Assembly (NCBI RefSeq): GCF_018141445.1
Contig: NZ_CP058649.1
Location: 5,785,001 to 5,849,000, forward strand
Length of the DNA stretch: 64,000 bases
DNA from: Vallitalea pronyensis
GTDB taxonomy: Bacteria > Bacillota > Clostridia > Lachnospirales > Vallitaleaceae
Reading direction: 5' to 3'
The notes beneath the pieces are model-generated. The model did not search any database. It was not told the DNA's origin and saw only the letters and a list, made by a program, of their open reading frames with translations. Of this stretch, positions 25,114 through 33,494 are shown one piece after another; the first letter of the stretch is position 1, and each line of letters starts with the position of its first letter. Position numbers and translations under genes: made by a program.

Positions 25114-25159
25114 GACCGGTCGTATACTTATTATAAAGGATAAACCACTTGTTTGTCAA
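25114..25159 (-). promoter_or_regulatory. Promoter and ACCGGT operator of the PPOX gene
   Basis: Minus-strand TTGACA (25154-25159) and TATAAT (25130-25135) with an 18-bp spacer. The perfect palindrome GACCGGTC (25114-25121) lies just downstream, near the start of transcription. It resembles AGACC(A/G)GTCT-type boxes known for LmrA/YxaF regulators, and such a regulator is encoded directly downstream. Confidence 0.7.
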
Positions 25160-25223
25160 ATGGTTTTTTATAACAAAGGATGCTTATTATATTTTGCGTA
25201 TCCATGGTCTACTGGATACTCCT

Positions 25224-25790
25224 TTATCCCTTCTTTTTCATATCGAGATTCATTAAACCAATACCTTTTATATCCCTAATTAACGTATCCGATGTCACAT
25301 GTATAGCCAGTTCTTCAATAGCAGAAATACTTGCTATGATACAGATAATCGTACCTAAAATCGTCACATCCATTATCTTGTACAGAAATGGAAATATGAA
25401 TAACAGTAAGCCAACCAATTTATTGGCATAGGTATGTAGGATAGCAAATGTATGATATTTCCAATAAGCAGTAACCACCGCCACCAACCTGATGACACCT
25501 ATGGCTGCAATCCATACAATTAAGCCTATTGGCAGGGTTAATAGGGGCACAAAAATGATGAGCATGACACTTAGTAATAGCATATCAGCAATACTATCTA
25601 GTAAGGCGCCTAATTTACTGGTTGTATTGGTTTTTCTGGCAATATAGCCATCAACCATGTCACTAAGCCCACATATGACATAGGTTAACCAAAACTCGGT
25701 ACTAAATGGTTCTATTACCGTTAACATGATGGCTAACAGTATGCGAAGTCCTGATAGTATGTTGGGTATATGTCTCTTCATTGGACCCAT
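25224..25790 (-). CDS. CDP-alcohol phosphatidyltransferase
   Basis: A 188-residue integral membrane enzyme of phospholipid synthesis. The family signature D(G/S)xxDG-x2-AR-x8-G-x3-D-x3-D is seen as SDMVDGYIARKTNTTSKLG with the following LLDSIAD, near residues 43-70. This site transfers a CDP-bound phosphatidyl group to an alcohol such as glycerol phosphate or inositol. Five or six hydrophobic segments fit the fold. The particular alcohol cannot be told; this is a second, accessory-type copy rather than an obvious pgsA in its usual context. Its ATG shares one base with the stop codon of the upstream acetyltransferase gene (TAATG), so the two are translationally coupled. Confidence 0.88.
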   Translation of the reverse strand: MGPMKRHIPNILSGLRILLAIMLTVIEPFSTEFWLTYVICGLSDMVDGYIARKTNTTSKLGALLDSIADMLLLSVMLIIFVPLLTLPIGLIVWIAAIGVIRLVAVVTAYWKYHTFAILHTYANKLVGLLLFIFPFLYKIMDVTILGTIICIIASISAIEELAIHVTSDTLIRDIKGIGLMNLDMKKKG

Positions 25791-26524
25791 TATAGTTTTC
25801 TATACCAATAGCGGTATATCTCTTTAAATCCTAACTGATCATATAGGTTTTCAGCAACCTTATTACCTACAACCACTTGTAAGTAAGCATGATTAGCCCC
25901 TAATCTCTTAGCTTCCGCAATGAGTTTATGCATAACAGCTTTCCCATAACCCTTACCTCGATAAGATATATTCACATGAATATCAAAAATACCCACATAC
26001 CCCTTATCCACAACACCATACCCAAAAGCCACAGCTTTTCCTTCTTCCTTATGTAGCACCCATATGGTTTTGCCGATAATGCTATTCAACATGGTCTTTA
26101 ATACTGTCTTGGTACTTTCTTTTTGAATATTTGTATTCTTGATGTACCCATTAACCCATTCTTTTTCTAATGAAAATGCGACATCTGTTGTTGGTTGAAT
26201 CACAGGGTTACATGCCTCCAAGTCTAATACCCTAACAGCTGTATCATCAACTTTATTATAGCCTAGAGCTTCTAGTGTATTATCCAAGTTGACTAAGTGA
26301 CTATTTGCTGTCATTTTATATATTGTGGGCAAATCAAGCTCGTTATAAAACCTTTTGCAGTAGTCAATTTTATCCTTCAAATCTATCTGGGAAGGATATA
26401 ACGGGTTAATTGAATTGGCTCGCTTTGTGTAGCCACCTGAAACCCTAAGTACCCATCCATCATACACATATGTGTGTAAAGATGGCCATGCATTCATGGA
26501 TAATTCTTCAATAAACCTTATCAT
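25790..26524 (-). CDS. GNAT family N-acetyltransferase
   Basis: A 244-residue protein with the acetyltransferase fold at the C-terminus: VGIFDIHVNISYRGKGYGKA near residues 170-190 carries the acetyl-CoA motif (R-G-K-G-Y-G), followed by GANHAYLQVVVGNKVAENLY and LGFKEIYRYWY. The N-terminal 130 residues (NAWPSLHTYVYDGWVLRVSGGYTKRANSI) are typical of two-domain GNAT proteins of this size. The acceptor is unknown. A good AAAGGAG site precedes the ATG. It is coupled to the CDP-alcohol phosphatidyltransferase gene downstream, although a joint pathway is not evident. Confidence 0.9.
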   Translation of the reverse strand: MIRFIEELSMNAWPSLHTYVYDGWVLRVSGGYTKRANSINPLYPSQIDLKDKIDYCKRFYNELDLPTIYKMTANSHLVNLDNTLEALGYNKVDDTAVRVLDLEACNPVIQPTTDVAFSLEKEWVNGYIKNTNIQKESTKTVLKTMLNSIIGKTIWVLHKEEGKAVAFGYGVVDKGYVGIFDIHVNISYRGKGYGKAVMHKLIAEAKRLGANHAYLQVVVGNKVAENLYDQLGFKEIYRYWYRKL

Positions 26525-26621
26525 GATTTCACTCCTTTAAGCTAAATATCCATTGAGTGAGACAGCTTTTTCTCGTTTTCATGTTCTATTTATTATGTAT
26601 AAAGTTACGTTTTACCCATTG

Positions 26622-28160
26622 TTAAGTAAGTTTTTTTTCAATGGGTTGATAGTCAAACCAATTAAAGGACACTTTTGTTTCTGCATGTGATACCACATAC
26701 ATGCCCATGTAAGTTCCAGTAAATTTCCCCTTGGCTACTTCTGTAGATATTAATTGCGTACGTCCTGTTCCAACGTACTGTATTGATGTCTCTGAGGTCC
26801 CCCATCCAAAAGCATAATGGTGTTTGTCACCTTTAACAGCCAAAACAATTGGTTGATCTTCTTTCATGTGGATTTCTTCTTGGTAATCAACCACAAAGAT
26901 ATCACCAACTGTTTTTTTGATCTGTAGATATCTCTGATTGTTGCATTGCACGATAGCAATCTCATAGTGGTGTTCGTCGCTGTAAAAAACAGTTAAGCCT
27001 GCCTCATCGCCATTTTTCATTGTCCCTGGTTCTACTGATGTCATGGCTAAGCAGTCAAAATGCTTCTGTCTTCTCCCTAAAAATGTCGGTGAATCCACCT
27101 CACTTAGTGTGACAGGTGTACCTGTTAAAATTAGCTTACCCTGCTCATGATTTAACTGGTAATTGGCTTTTTGGGGGTTACGAATAGTATTCCAATACAT
27201 CTTCATATTGGAAGATTTAAAAGTATCTCTTGAAGGTTCATTCTCCAGTATTACTTCTGTAAATGGACGTTCAACAGTCATATGTATGTCAATCTCTCTA
27301 CCTTCATTAATAACAGGCCATCCGTCATTGGTCCATGTAACTGGTGCTAAGAAAGTCTCTCTACCAAGATGATGCCATCCTTCAGCAGTTGGGCGTATAC
27401 CGAGAAAAACAAACCACCAATTACCATGATTATCTTCAACAAGATCGCCATGACCTGTTGCTTGAATAGGATTGCCTGCTGATTCCCGATGAGTGATAAT
27501 GGGATTGTGAGGACAACTTTCATAGGGTCCCCATATGGATTTTGATCGAGCTATGGTCTCCATATGGCCATACGAAGTACCTCCTTCTGCAACCATTAAA
27601 TAGTACCACCCATGACGATAGTATAAATGAGGAGCCTCCACATATGCTCCACCTGTACCCGTCCATAACTCTTTGGTTTCTGTTAATAATGTCCCAGTTT
27701 CAATATCTATCTCAGCAAGAACAATATGTCCAAAAAAAGCATCTGTACCTTCATTGGTGACGATATAGGTTTTCCCATTCTTGTCAAAAAATAATGTGGG
27801 GTCAATACCACCTATGTTTACCCATATAGGGTCCGACCATTCGCCATGAATATCATCGGTGTACACATAAAAATTACCACCTTTACCAATATTGGTTGTC
27901 ACCATATAATAGCGTCCATGATGGTGTCGGATAGTAGGTGCAAAGATTCCTGCTGATTTTCTAACTTTAGTTAGATTAAGTTGTGATGTTCTTGTTAGGC
28001 AATGACCTATCTGTTGCCAATGGACTAAATCTTTACTTTTAAATAACGGCACACCTGGAAAATATTCAAAAGTACTGGTTACTAAATAATACCAATCGTC
28101 CACACGACAGATACTAGGGTCGGGATAAAATCCAGATATAATAGGATTTGTATACTCCAT
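26622..28160 (-). CDS. GH43 glycosidase (beta-xylosidase/arabinofuranosidase type)
   Basis: A 512-residue cytoplasmic glycoside hydrolase of family 43. The five-bladed propeller domain (1-310) shows the three acidic residues of the family: Asp14 in FYPDPS (general base), Asp120 in GGIDPTLF (pKa modulator) and Glu175 in AYVEAPHLYY (general acid). A C-terminal beta-sandwich (about 325-505) completes the XynB-type layout of about 510-540 residues. Such enzymes release xylose or arabinose from short oligosaccharides; no signal peptide is present, so it works on imported sugars. It is a single gene, 150 bases downstream of the SMP-30 lactonase gene on the same strand. AGGAGG precedes the ATG. Confidence 0.92.
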   Translation of the reverse strand: MEYTNPIISGFYPDPSICRVDDWYYLVTSTFEYFPGVPLFKSKDLVHWQQIGHCLTRTSQLNLTKVRKSAGIFAPTIRHHHGRYYMVTTNIGKGGNFYVYTDDIHGEWSDPIWVNIGGIDPTLFFDKNGKTYIVTNEGTDAFFGHIVLAEIDIETGTLLTETKELWTGTGGAYVEAPHLYYRHGWYYLMVAEGGTSYGHMETIARSKSIWGPYESCPHNPIITHRESAGNPIQATGHGDLVEDNHGNWWFVFLGIRPTAEGWHHLGRETFLAPVTWTNDGWPVINEGREIDIHMTVERPFTEVILENEPSRDTFKSSNMKMYWNTIRNPQKANYQLNHEQGKLILTGTPVTLSEVDSPTFLGRRQKHFDCLAMTSVEPGTMKNGDEAGLTVFYSDEHHYEIAIVQCNNQRYLQIKKTVGDIFVVDYQEEIHMKEDQPIVLAVKGDKHHYAFGWGTSETSIQYVGTGRTQLISTEVAKGKFTGTYMGMYVVSHAETKVSFNWFDYQPIEKKLT

Positions 28161-28308
28161 GAGCTTGCCTCCTTTTTAAAATTGCAACGTATTATCGCGC
28201 AACTTTTTTATGGTTATTATACCTTATTTTCTTTTCTATATAAAGGCTCTACATGATACTATTCGTAACGAAGATGATCTCAAAATCCAGCTATTAATGC
28301 CCTATCTA

Positions 28309-29187
28309 CTACCCAAATGTATGCATTGGTAAACCCTTAACACCAGGTCTAACCCTAAACAACCCACCTGCAAATGGCTGTTTCGCTTTTACATGCTCAT
28401 CTACACCTATGCTGGCTGTTGTGATATAAAGCTCATCCAGATTCTTACCTCCAAAAGCACAGGACGTCACATTGCACACAGGTACATGAACTTTTTCCAG
28501 TAATTTCCCTGTAAAGGGATTAAAACGGTTTACAGCATAACCTCCCCACATTGCTACCCACAGCATCCCCTCAGAATCCATACACATGCCATCTGGGTGT
28601 CCTGCTCCCTCTGGTATTTCAATAACATAACGTTTATTGCTTAGTTGACCCGATTGAGCCTCAAAATCAAAGGCTGCTATTTTCTTCGTGGGTGTATCAA
28701 TGTAATACATGGTTTTATTATCAAGACTCCAAGCTATACCATTGGAAATCCTCACATTGTCGAGGACTTTTTGCACCTGACAGGATATATTCAGTACATA
28801 AAGACTTCCACGAGGTTCTTGATCCTGTTCATCTTTGCTCATGGTTCCTGCCCATAATCGTCCTTCACTATCACATTTTCCATCGTTAAACCGATTATGG
28901 GGCAAATGCGCTTCTGGGTCTAATAGATGTGTCATATGACGCTTCTCAAAGTCAATATGGTAAAACCCATCTTCAAGAGCTCCCACAAGACCTCCAGATT
29001 TTGCTACAGCAACACATCCCACGTTTTTACCCGTTATCATGGTGGTGTTGATTGTCGTCTCTGGATTGTACTGATGTATGTGGTTGGCTAAACAATCAAC
29101 CCAATACAATACTTGAGCTTTATGGTCCCAGCATGGACCCTCACCTAATGTTGCTTTTAAATCTAATATTAAATCTGGCTCATTCAT
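28309..29187 (-). CDS. SMP-30/gluconolactonase family protein
   Basis: A 292-residue six-bladed beta-propeller lactonase. Landmarks are TLGEGPCWDHKAQVLYWVD near residues 13-31 (metal-binding Glu), HNRFNDGKCDSEGRLWAGTM near 98-117 (substrate and metal region), ISNGIAWSLDNKTMYYIDT near 143-161, and GHPDGMCMDSEGMLWVAMWGG near 196-216 (Asp ligand), all given as landmarks. Family members open sugar lactones such as gluconolactone, xylonolactone or galactonolactone. Together with the GH43 gene next to it, oxidation of a pentose or hexose through an aldonolactone is plausible but not proven. Cytoplasmic. Confidence 0.92.
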   Translation of the reverse strand: MNEPDLILDLKATLGEGPCWDHKAQVLYWVDCLANHIHQYNPETTINTTMITGKNVGCVAVAKSGGLVGALEDGFYHIDFEKRHMTHLLDPEAHLPHNRFNDGKCDSEGRLWAGTMSKDEQDQEPRGSLYVLNISCQVQKVLDNVRISNGIAWSLDNKTMYYIDTPTKKIAAFDFEAQSGQLSNKRYVIEIPEGAGHPDGMCMDSEGMLWVAMWGGYAVNRFNPFTGKLLEKVHVPVCNVTSCAFGGKNLDELYITTASIGVDEHVKAKQPFAGGLFRVRPGVKGLPMHTFG

Positions 29188-29491
29188 ACATATTGCCTCC
29201 TTGACGTCACGCTATAATAAAATCCATACCTTTCTATTGTATGTCATCATCTAACCGTTGTAAAATACTAAATGATCATTCTCATAGCATGTCCTAACAT
29301 ACCTTTTTCCATGATGAATATGCTAATCATCATGTTACGCCGTCGTGTTTTTACAAGTATTATACCTCATCATCCTATAAAATAAAACTATCCTATTTTG
29401 GAAGTGTTCCTTACACCAAAAAAGAGGATAGATGATATGCCCCTATGATACCCAGCAATCCATAAAATAATAGAAGGAAGGTTATGTGAAT
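29188..29491. other. Intergenic region, no clear element
   Basis: About 300 bases between the divergent SMP-30 and tautomerase genes. It must hold both promoters, but no confident hexamer pair, repeat or RNA motif stands out. Confidence 0.35.
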
Positions 29492-29680
29492 ATGCCCGTT
29501 ATAAAAATTGATATGGGATTAACATCAAAAGAAGTTAAGAAAGAACTCATTGAGAAGGTAACAAAGGCTATGAGTGAAACAACCAACATACCTGAACAAC
29601 ATTTTACTGTCATTATCTCCGAAGGAGATGCTGATAATTTTGGTGTTGGTGGTGTTCAACTATCCGAGATGCATAAATAA
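29492..29680 (+). CDS. 4-oxalocrotonate tautomerase-like enzyme
   Basis: A 62-residue protein of the tautomerase superfamily. It begins MPVIKIDMG, so removal of Met leaves the catalytic amino-terminal Pro1. For that reason the ATG at 29492 is chosen rather than the in-frame GTG two codons earlier. Typical positions follow: LTSKEVKKELIEKVTKA, then IPEQHFTVIISE and the closing GVGGVQLSE. Such proteins form hexamers and shift double bonds of 2-oxo acids or catalyse related reactions; the natural substrate here is unknown. AAGGAAGG lies about ten bases upstream. Confidence 0.9.
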   Translation: MPVIKIDMGLTSKEVKKELIEKVTKAMSETTNIPEQHFTVIISEGDADNFGVGGVQLSEMHK

Positions 29681-29917
29681 TAGATGCATAAGATAACCCA
29701 GTAATTCAAACCCTAAAAAGTAGGAGCAGCTATTCTATCATGATAAAATGGCTATTTCTACTTTTCTGGTATACATATAGGGTGAAGTTGACATAACAGA
29801 TACTGTTTATAGAAGATTGTGATGTTACGTGATCAGCACAATCCTTTCATTCATGTTATACTGTAGGTATATCATGATAGATGCTTCATTTTGAAATATA
29901 AAAGGGGGGAGCTACAG

Positions 29918-30730
29918 GTGTTTAAGATACGATTTTTTAATGAGGTGGATCCATCGCTCAAGCCTTTCATTCGCCATTATTGGTATGTGAATAATGATGA
30001 AAACATAACCATTAGCCAGAATTTATTGCTCCCTATGGATCATGTTGATTTAATTATGAACATAGGAAATCCATGTATTTATGGGGAAGATCCTAACTTA
30101 TGTAAGCCAGAAAACATACATTTTCATGGCATCAGGGAGCATGCGTCAAAAATTACCCAATGGGGACGACTACGGTCGTTTGGTATTACCTATACACCAT
30201 GGGGGTTTTACTTCTTTACGAAAAAACCCATGGGACAATATGTTGATCGCATCGTTAATTTAAGAGAAACAAACACCATGCTTTGCCAAGAACTGTCTGC
30301 TCATATTGCACAATTTCATAACCCCTCATCCTTTATTAAGCAAATGGAAAAATCCTTGATGAAAAGTGTTCGTGCTACAGAAGAAGAACTCGATGAGTGT
30401 AGCATCATCGAAAATTTCATGGCATCCGATCTGCCACATATTCAGACTTATTGTGAAAGGAATGGGTTATCCACTCGAAAGTTAGAGCGTTTATTTAGCA
30501 AATATATTGGTGTTAGTCCTAAAAGATTTATGAATATCGTAAGATTTGAAGAATGTGCTAGAGATATTATATCTGGTAATGAATCCAGCCTAACAGATAT
30601 TTCGTATAGAAACGGTTATTATGACCAACCTCATTTTGTTAAGAATTTTAAAGGTTATACAGGCTATGCGCCTAGAGATTTCCAATCGGATAAACCAGCT
30701 CTCAAATCACATTTTGATTGTGATAGCTAA
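29918..30730 (+). CDS. AraC-family regulator
   Basis: A 270-residue regulator. Residues 1-110 (VDPSLKPFIRHYWYVNNDE, LLPMDHVDLIMNIG) form a DUF6597-type N-terminal sensing domain. Residues about 170-260 are the AraC double helix-turn-helix (QTYCERNGLSTRKLERLFSK and VSPKRFMNIVRFEECARDI, then QPHFVKNFKGYTGYAPRDF). The start is the GTG at 29918, eight bases after AGGGGGG; the upstream TTG would lie before that site. Target genes are not evident: the tautomerase gene lies 240 bases upstream on the same strand. Confidence 0.9.
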   Translation: MFKIRFFNEVDPSLKPFIRHYWYVNNDENITISQNLLLPMDHVDLIMNIGNPCIYGEDPNLCKPENIHFHGIREHASKITQWGRLRSFGITYTPWGFYFFTKKPMGQYVDRIVNLRETNTMLCQELSAHIAQFHNPSSFIKQMEKSLMKSVRATEEELDECSIIENFMASDLPHIQTYCERNGLSTRKLERLFSKYIGVSPKRFMNIVRFEECARDIISGNESSLTDISYRNGYYDQPHFVKNFKGYTGYAPRDFQSDKPALKSHFDCDS

Positions 30731-30750
30731 TATTTCTCTAACGGTTATAA

Positions 30751-30791
30751 AAAACAGTTAGTTTAACATGCAACGTTAAAACTAACTGTTT
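30751..30791. terminator. Bidirectional terminator
   Basis: A 16-bp stem (AAACAGTTAGTTTAAC with GTTAAAACTAACTGTTT, one bulged A) between the convergent AraC and nitroreductase genes. Confidence 0.8.
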
Positions 30792-30813
30792 CCATCATTC
30801 ATGTATGGCTATT

Positions 30814-31338
30814 TTATTTTTCAAACCCTTCATAGGATACGATTTCATCCAGAGGCTTACGGGTCTCTTGATGCCGGTCTGGTGATAGTGGTTCTTCACT
30901 TGCATAACCAATAGCAAGAAGATTAATGGGCTCTAGATAATCTGGCAGGTCAAAAACTTCTTTAATCACATCCGGTTTAAAATAATCAATCCAAACACTG
31001 CCAAGCCCTAATGCTGTTGCTTGCAACATCATATGATCCGTCACAATACTTGCATCAATATCCATCAATGATTTCCCATCAAATGGTCTAACCCATGATC
31101 CTTCCTTATGACTACATACCATGATGACAAGCGGTGCGTCATAGACATTGGCAGCTTTGCTGATCTTCTTTAATCCTTCTTCTTTCCTAAGAACAATAAG
31201 ATGATGTGGCTGTTTATTAGCACCTGTTGGTGCAATCCGACCGGCTTCTAAAATTGTAGCCACTTTACTATCTTCTACTTTGTCGGATGTGTATTTTCTT
31301 ACAGAATATCGCTTTTTTGCTAATGCTAAAAAATCCAT
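30814..31338 (-). CDS. Nitroreductase-family flavoprotein
   Basis: A 174-residue FMN-dependent oxidoreductase of the nitroreductase fold. Signatures are KKRYSVRKYTSDKVE near residue 8 (FMN phosphate contact by Arg), EAGRIAPTGANKQPHH near 32 (flavin and substrate site) and LGLGSVWIDYFKP near 117, with AIGYASEEP near 142. Members reduce nitro groups, quinones, flavins or enones. The gene is divergent from an HxlR-type regulator, and a palindrome in the shared promoter region suggests that regulator controls it, the usual arrangement for HxlR and electrophile-detoxifying reductases. Confidence 0.92.
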   Translation of the reverse strand: MDFLALAKKRYSVRKYTSDKVEDSKVATILEAGRIAPTGANKQPHHLIVLRKEEGLKKISKAANVYDAPLVIMVCSHKEGSWVRPFDGKSLMDIDASIVTDHMMLQATALGLGSVWIDYFKPDVIKEVFDLPDYLEPINLLAIGYASEEPLSPDRHQETRKPLDEIVSYEGFEK

Positions 31339-31404
31339 TATTCTTCCTTCCCTTCATTCTCCATTTTTTACGTATGGTTGATTTTTTATCAACCTATGGT
31401 ATTA

Positions 31405-31455
31405 TTATAACTATAATTATCATTTATTCAAGTATGCACTTTTAAGTGCTATACT
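31405..31455. promoter_or_regulatory. Divergent HxlR/nitroreductase promoter with operator
   Basis: The palindrome GCACTT-TT-AAGTGC (31436-31449), extended by AGTAT and ATACT, lies in the spacer of a rightward promoter TTCAAG (31427-31432) / TATACT (31450-31455). The leftward nitroreductase promoter uses TTGAAT with TATAAT (16-bp spacer), and its -35 borders the palindrome. One regulator bound here could control both genes. Confidence 0.7.
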
Positions 31456-31494
31456 ACCCAAAATGATACTGTAAAGAAAAGAGGTAAGAATACG

Positions 31495-31860
31495 ATGAAA
31501 CAATCCATGGATAACTTTAACTGTCCCATTGAAGCCACTTTGGCGCTTATTGGTGGCAAATATAAATCCCTTATTTTATGGCATCTTATCAATGAAACCC
31601 TACGTTTCAATCAATTAAGTAAACTTATTCCACAGGCAACACCCAAGATGCTTACACAGCAATTAAGAGAATTAGAGGCTCATGGCTTAATCAACCGAAA
31701 GGTTTATCCCGTTGTCCCCCCAAAGGTGGAATACACGTTGACAGATTTTGGGAAAAGCATCACGCCAATCTTAACCGCCATGCTGGATTGGGGTAATACG
31801 TATTTAGAAAAACATAATGCCACAACGCCTTGTACACCCAATGAACTTACCACTCATTGA
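31495..31860 (+). CDS. HxlR-family transcriptional regulator
   Basis: A 121-residue winged-helix regulator. It has the family features: Cys10 in [39 protein letters not shown] (recognition region) and [12 protein letters not shown]. In several HxlR proteins the near-N-terminal Cys senses aldehydes, quinones or disulfide stress, and Cys10 is kept here. It is divergent from the nitroreductase gene and probably controls it together with itself. A well-spaced AGAGG lies before the ATG. Confidence 0.93.
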   Translation: MKQSMDNFNCPIEATLALIGGKYKSLILWHLINETLRFNQLSKLIPQATPKMLTQQLRELEAHGLINRKVYPVVPPKVEYTLTDFGKSITPILTAMLDWGNTYLEKHNATTPCTPNELTTH

Positions 31861-31878
31861 TTGGACCTTAAGGTAAAC

Positions 31879-31913
31879 ATGGGAATACTCATTACAAGTG
31901 GGTATTATCCCAT
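31879..31913. terminator. Weak hairpin between convergent genes
   Basis: AT-GGGA-ATACTCA pairs imperfectly with TGGGTAT-TATCCC and overlaps the last codons of cbiK. It could end both transcripts. Confidence 0.4.
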
Positions 31914-32675
31914 CATCTCGGCAATACGTTGAAGAAAGATATGCTGTATTTCTTCTCTCTCCCCAAGTCCTTTTAATTGACAGTTTACCTGAATATGTTT
32001 TTCTTCTAGCAATGCCTTATAGGAATCTTCTTCCCCTGCCATATCGTTTATGGCATGATCCCCTGCTACCATCATTAAGGGTACCAATGTCATCTTCTTA
32101 TATGTATTTTCTATCTTATGAATCACATGGTCTATTTCAGGATAGCCCTCTACGTTGGCCAGGAGTATATCATCTCTTCTATCCTTTATTTTATTTTGCA
32201 GCATACTGTAGCAGGCGTTTGCAAAATGTTCCGTACCATGACCCATGAATAGAATACCTTCATGCTCTTTTTCTTCTGGTAAAGTATTCAATAACCCGTC
32301 AATGACTTCATCATAATGCCTTTCTTCATACAATAATGGAAGACCTAAGCTGATCTTTCCTTTCGTTCGATGCCGCATACGAATCACAGCATTTCTCACC
32401 TTTTCGTATTCATAACCTGGAATAATATGTAAGGGCTGCACATAAATTTCTTCCATGCCGGAATCAACCATTTTTCCCAGCGCTTCTAGGGGTGTATCCA
32501 CATGGATATCGTCTCGTTCTTTTAATTTTTTAATAATCATGTTGGATGTAAAAGCACGCCTTACCTGATAATCCGAATAGCTCTCTTCAATTTTTTTTTC
32601 TATGGATTCAATACACTTTTTTCTTGTGGCTGGATAAGACGTTCCAAAGCTAACGACTAATATTCCTTTTTTCAT
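31905..32675 (-). CDS. cbiK: Sirohydrochlorin cobaltochelatase
   Basis: A 256-residue class II chelatase of the CbiK type, which inserts Co2+ into sirohydrochlorin or precorrin-2 in the oxygen-independent route to cobalamin. Signatures are GILVVSFGTSYPATRKKCI at the start, YVQPLHIIPGYEYEKV near residue 78 and GILFMGHGTEHFANACYSM near 145 (metal-binding His). A C-terminal MMVAGDHAINDMAGEE supplies the other ligands. The second ATG (32675) has the better spacing to GAGGAGG. It is the last gene of the operon led by a cobalamin riboswitch, 12 bases after an ABC ATPase gene, which couples cobalt entry to its first use. Confidence 0.95.
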   Translation of the reverse strand: MKKGILVVSFGTSYPATRKKCIESIEKKIEESYSDYQVRRAFTSNMIIKKLKERDDIHVDTPLEALGKMVDSGMEEIYVQPLHIIPGYEYEKVRNAVIRMRHRTKGKISLGLPLLYEERHYDEVIDGLLNTLPEEKEHEGILFMGHGTEHFANACYSMLQNKIKDRRDDILLANVEGYPEIDHVIHKIENTYKKMTLVPLMMVAGDHAINDMAGEEDSYKALLEEKHIQVNCQLKGLGEREEIQHIFLQRIAEMMG

Positions 32676-32686
32676 CATGTCCTCCT

Positions 32687-33490
32687 CTATGATACCTTTA
32701 CTTTTTGCGTATAATTATTTAGGGTAAGTACAGAATTTAAGAGTGTTTTGGTGTATGGGTGCTTGGCTTCTGCCATGATGTTTTTACTTGCTAGCATGTC
32801 CACAAGCTTACCTTCATACATGATATATATGCGATCACAGATGTTTTCAGCCAGAGCTATATCATGTGTGATAAAAAGACTGGCATAGTTCTGCTGCGCC
32901 TTCATATCAAACAGCAGTTCTATGATGTCTTTTTGTATGGATACATCAAGGGCCGATGTACATTCATCACATATAATAAGACTTGGCTTAATACCCATTG
33001 CCCTAGCAATGACAATTCTTTGCAGTTGGCCTCCACTGAGTTCATTAGGGTATTTCTTCATGCAATGGCTTTCAAGATTAACCATCTGAAGCAATGCTTT
33101 TGCATGAGCATAGGCTTCTCGTTTAGGCATGCGTTGGAAATTAATAAAAGGTTCTGCTAAATATTGCCCCATGGTCATCCTTGAACTAAATGTATCCAAT
33201 GGGTTTTGAAAAATCATTTGAACCTGTTTATAATATTGTTTTAGATTTTTTCTTTGTAAGTGGGTGATATCTTCTCCCTTAAAAAACATAGCACCTTCTG
33301 AGGCCTGGGTTAAATGCGATATGATTCTTGCCAATGTACTTTTCCCGCAACCACTTTCGCCAACTAATCCGATACACTCACCTGGCTTAATTATCAGGTT
33401 AACGTCCTCAACCACCTTTACATAGTCACCCTTATGGTCTCGATATTGTTTACCAATTCCTTTTAACTCAAGAATCGCATTTTCTTTCAT
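32687..33490 (-). CDS. Opp/Nik-type ABC transporter ATPase (second subunit)
   Basis: A 267-residue ABC ATPase of the oligopeptide/nickel group (OppF/NikE-like). Walker A is GESGCGKST near residue 43, the Q-loop MIFQNPLDTF near 92, the signature LSGGQLQRI near 146 and Walker B SLIICDECTSALD near 167. It pairs with the ATPase encoded four bases upstream to drive the importer made by the two permease genes. In this operon the cargo is probably cobalt (see the riboswitch). The cbiK gene follows directly. Confidence 0.93.
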   Translation of the reverse strand: MKENAILELKGIGKQYRDHKGDYVKVVEDVNLIIKPGECIGLVGESGCGKSTLARIISHLTQASEGAMFFKGEDITHLQRKNLKQYYKQVQMIFQNPLDTFSSRMTMGQYLAEPFINFQRMPKREAYAHAKALLQMVNLESHCMKKYPNELSGGQLQRIVIARAMGIKPSLIICDECTSALDVSIQKDIIELLFDMKAQQNYASLFITHDIALAENICDRIYIMYEGKLVDMLASKNIMAEAKHPYTKTLLNSVLTLNNYTQKVKVS

Positions 33491-33494
33491 ATCA

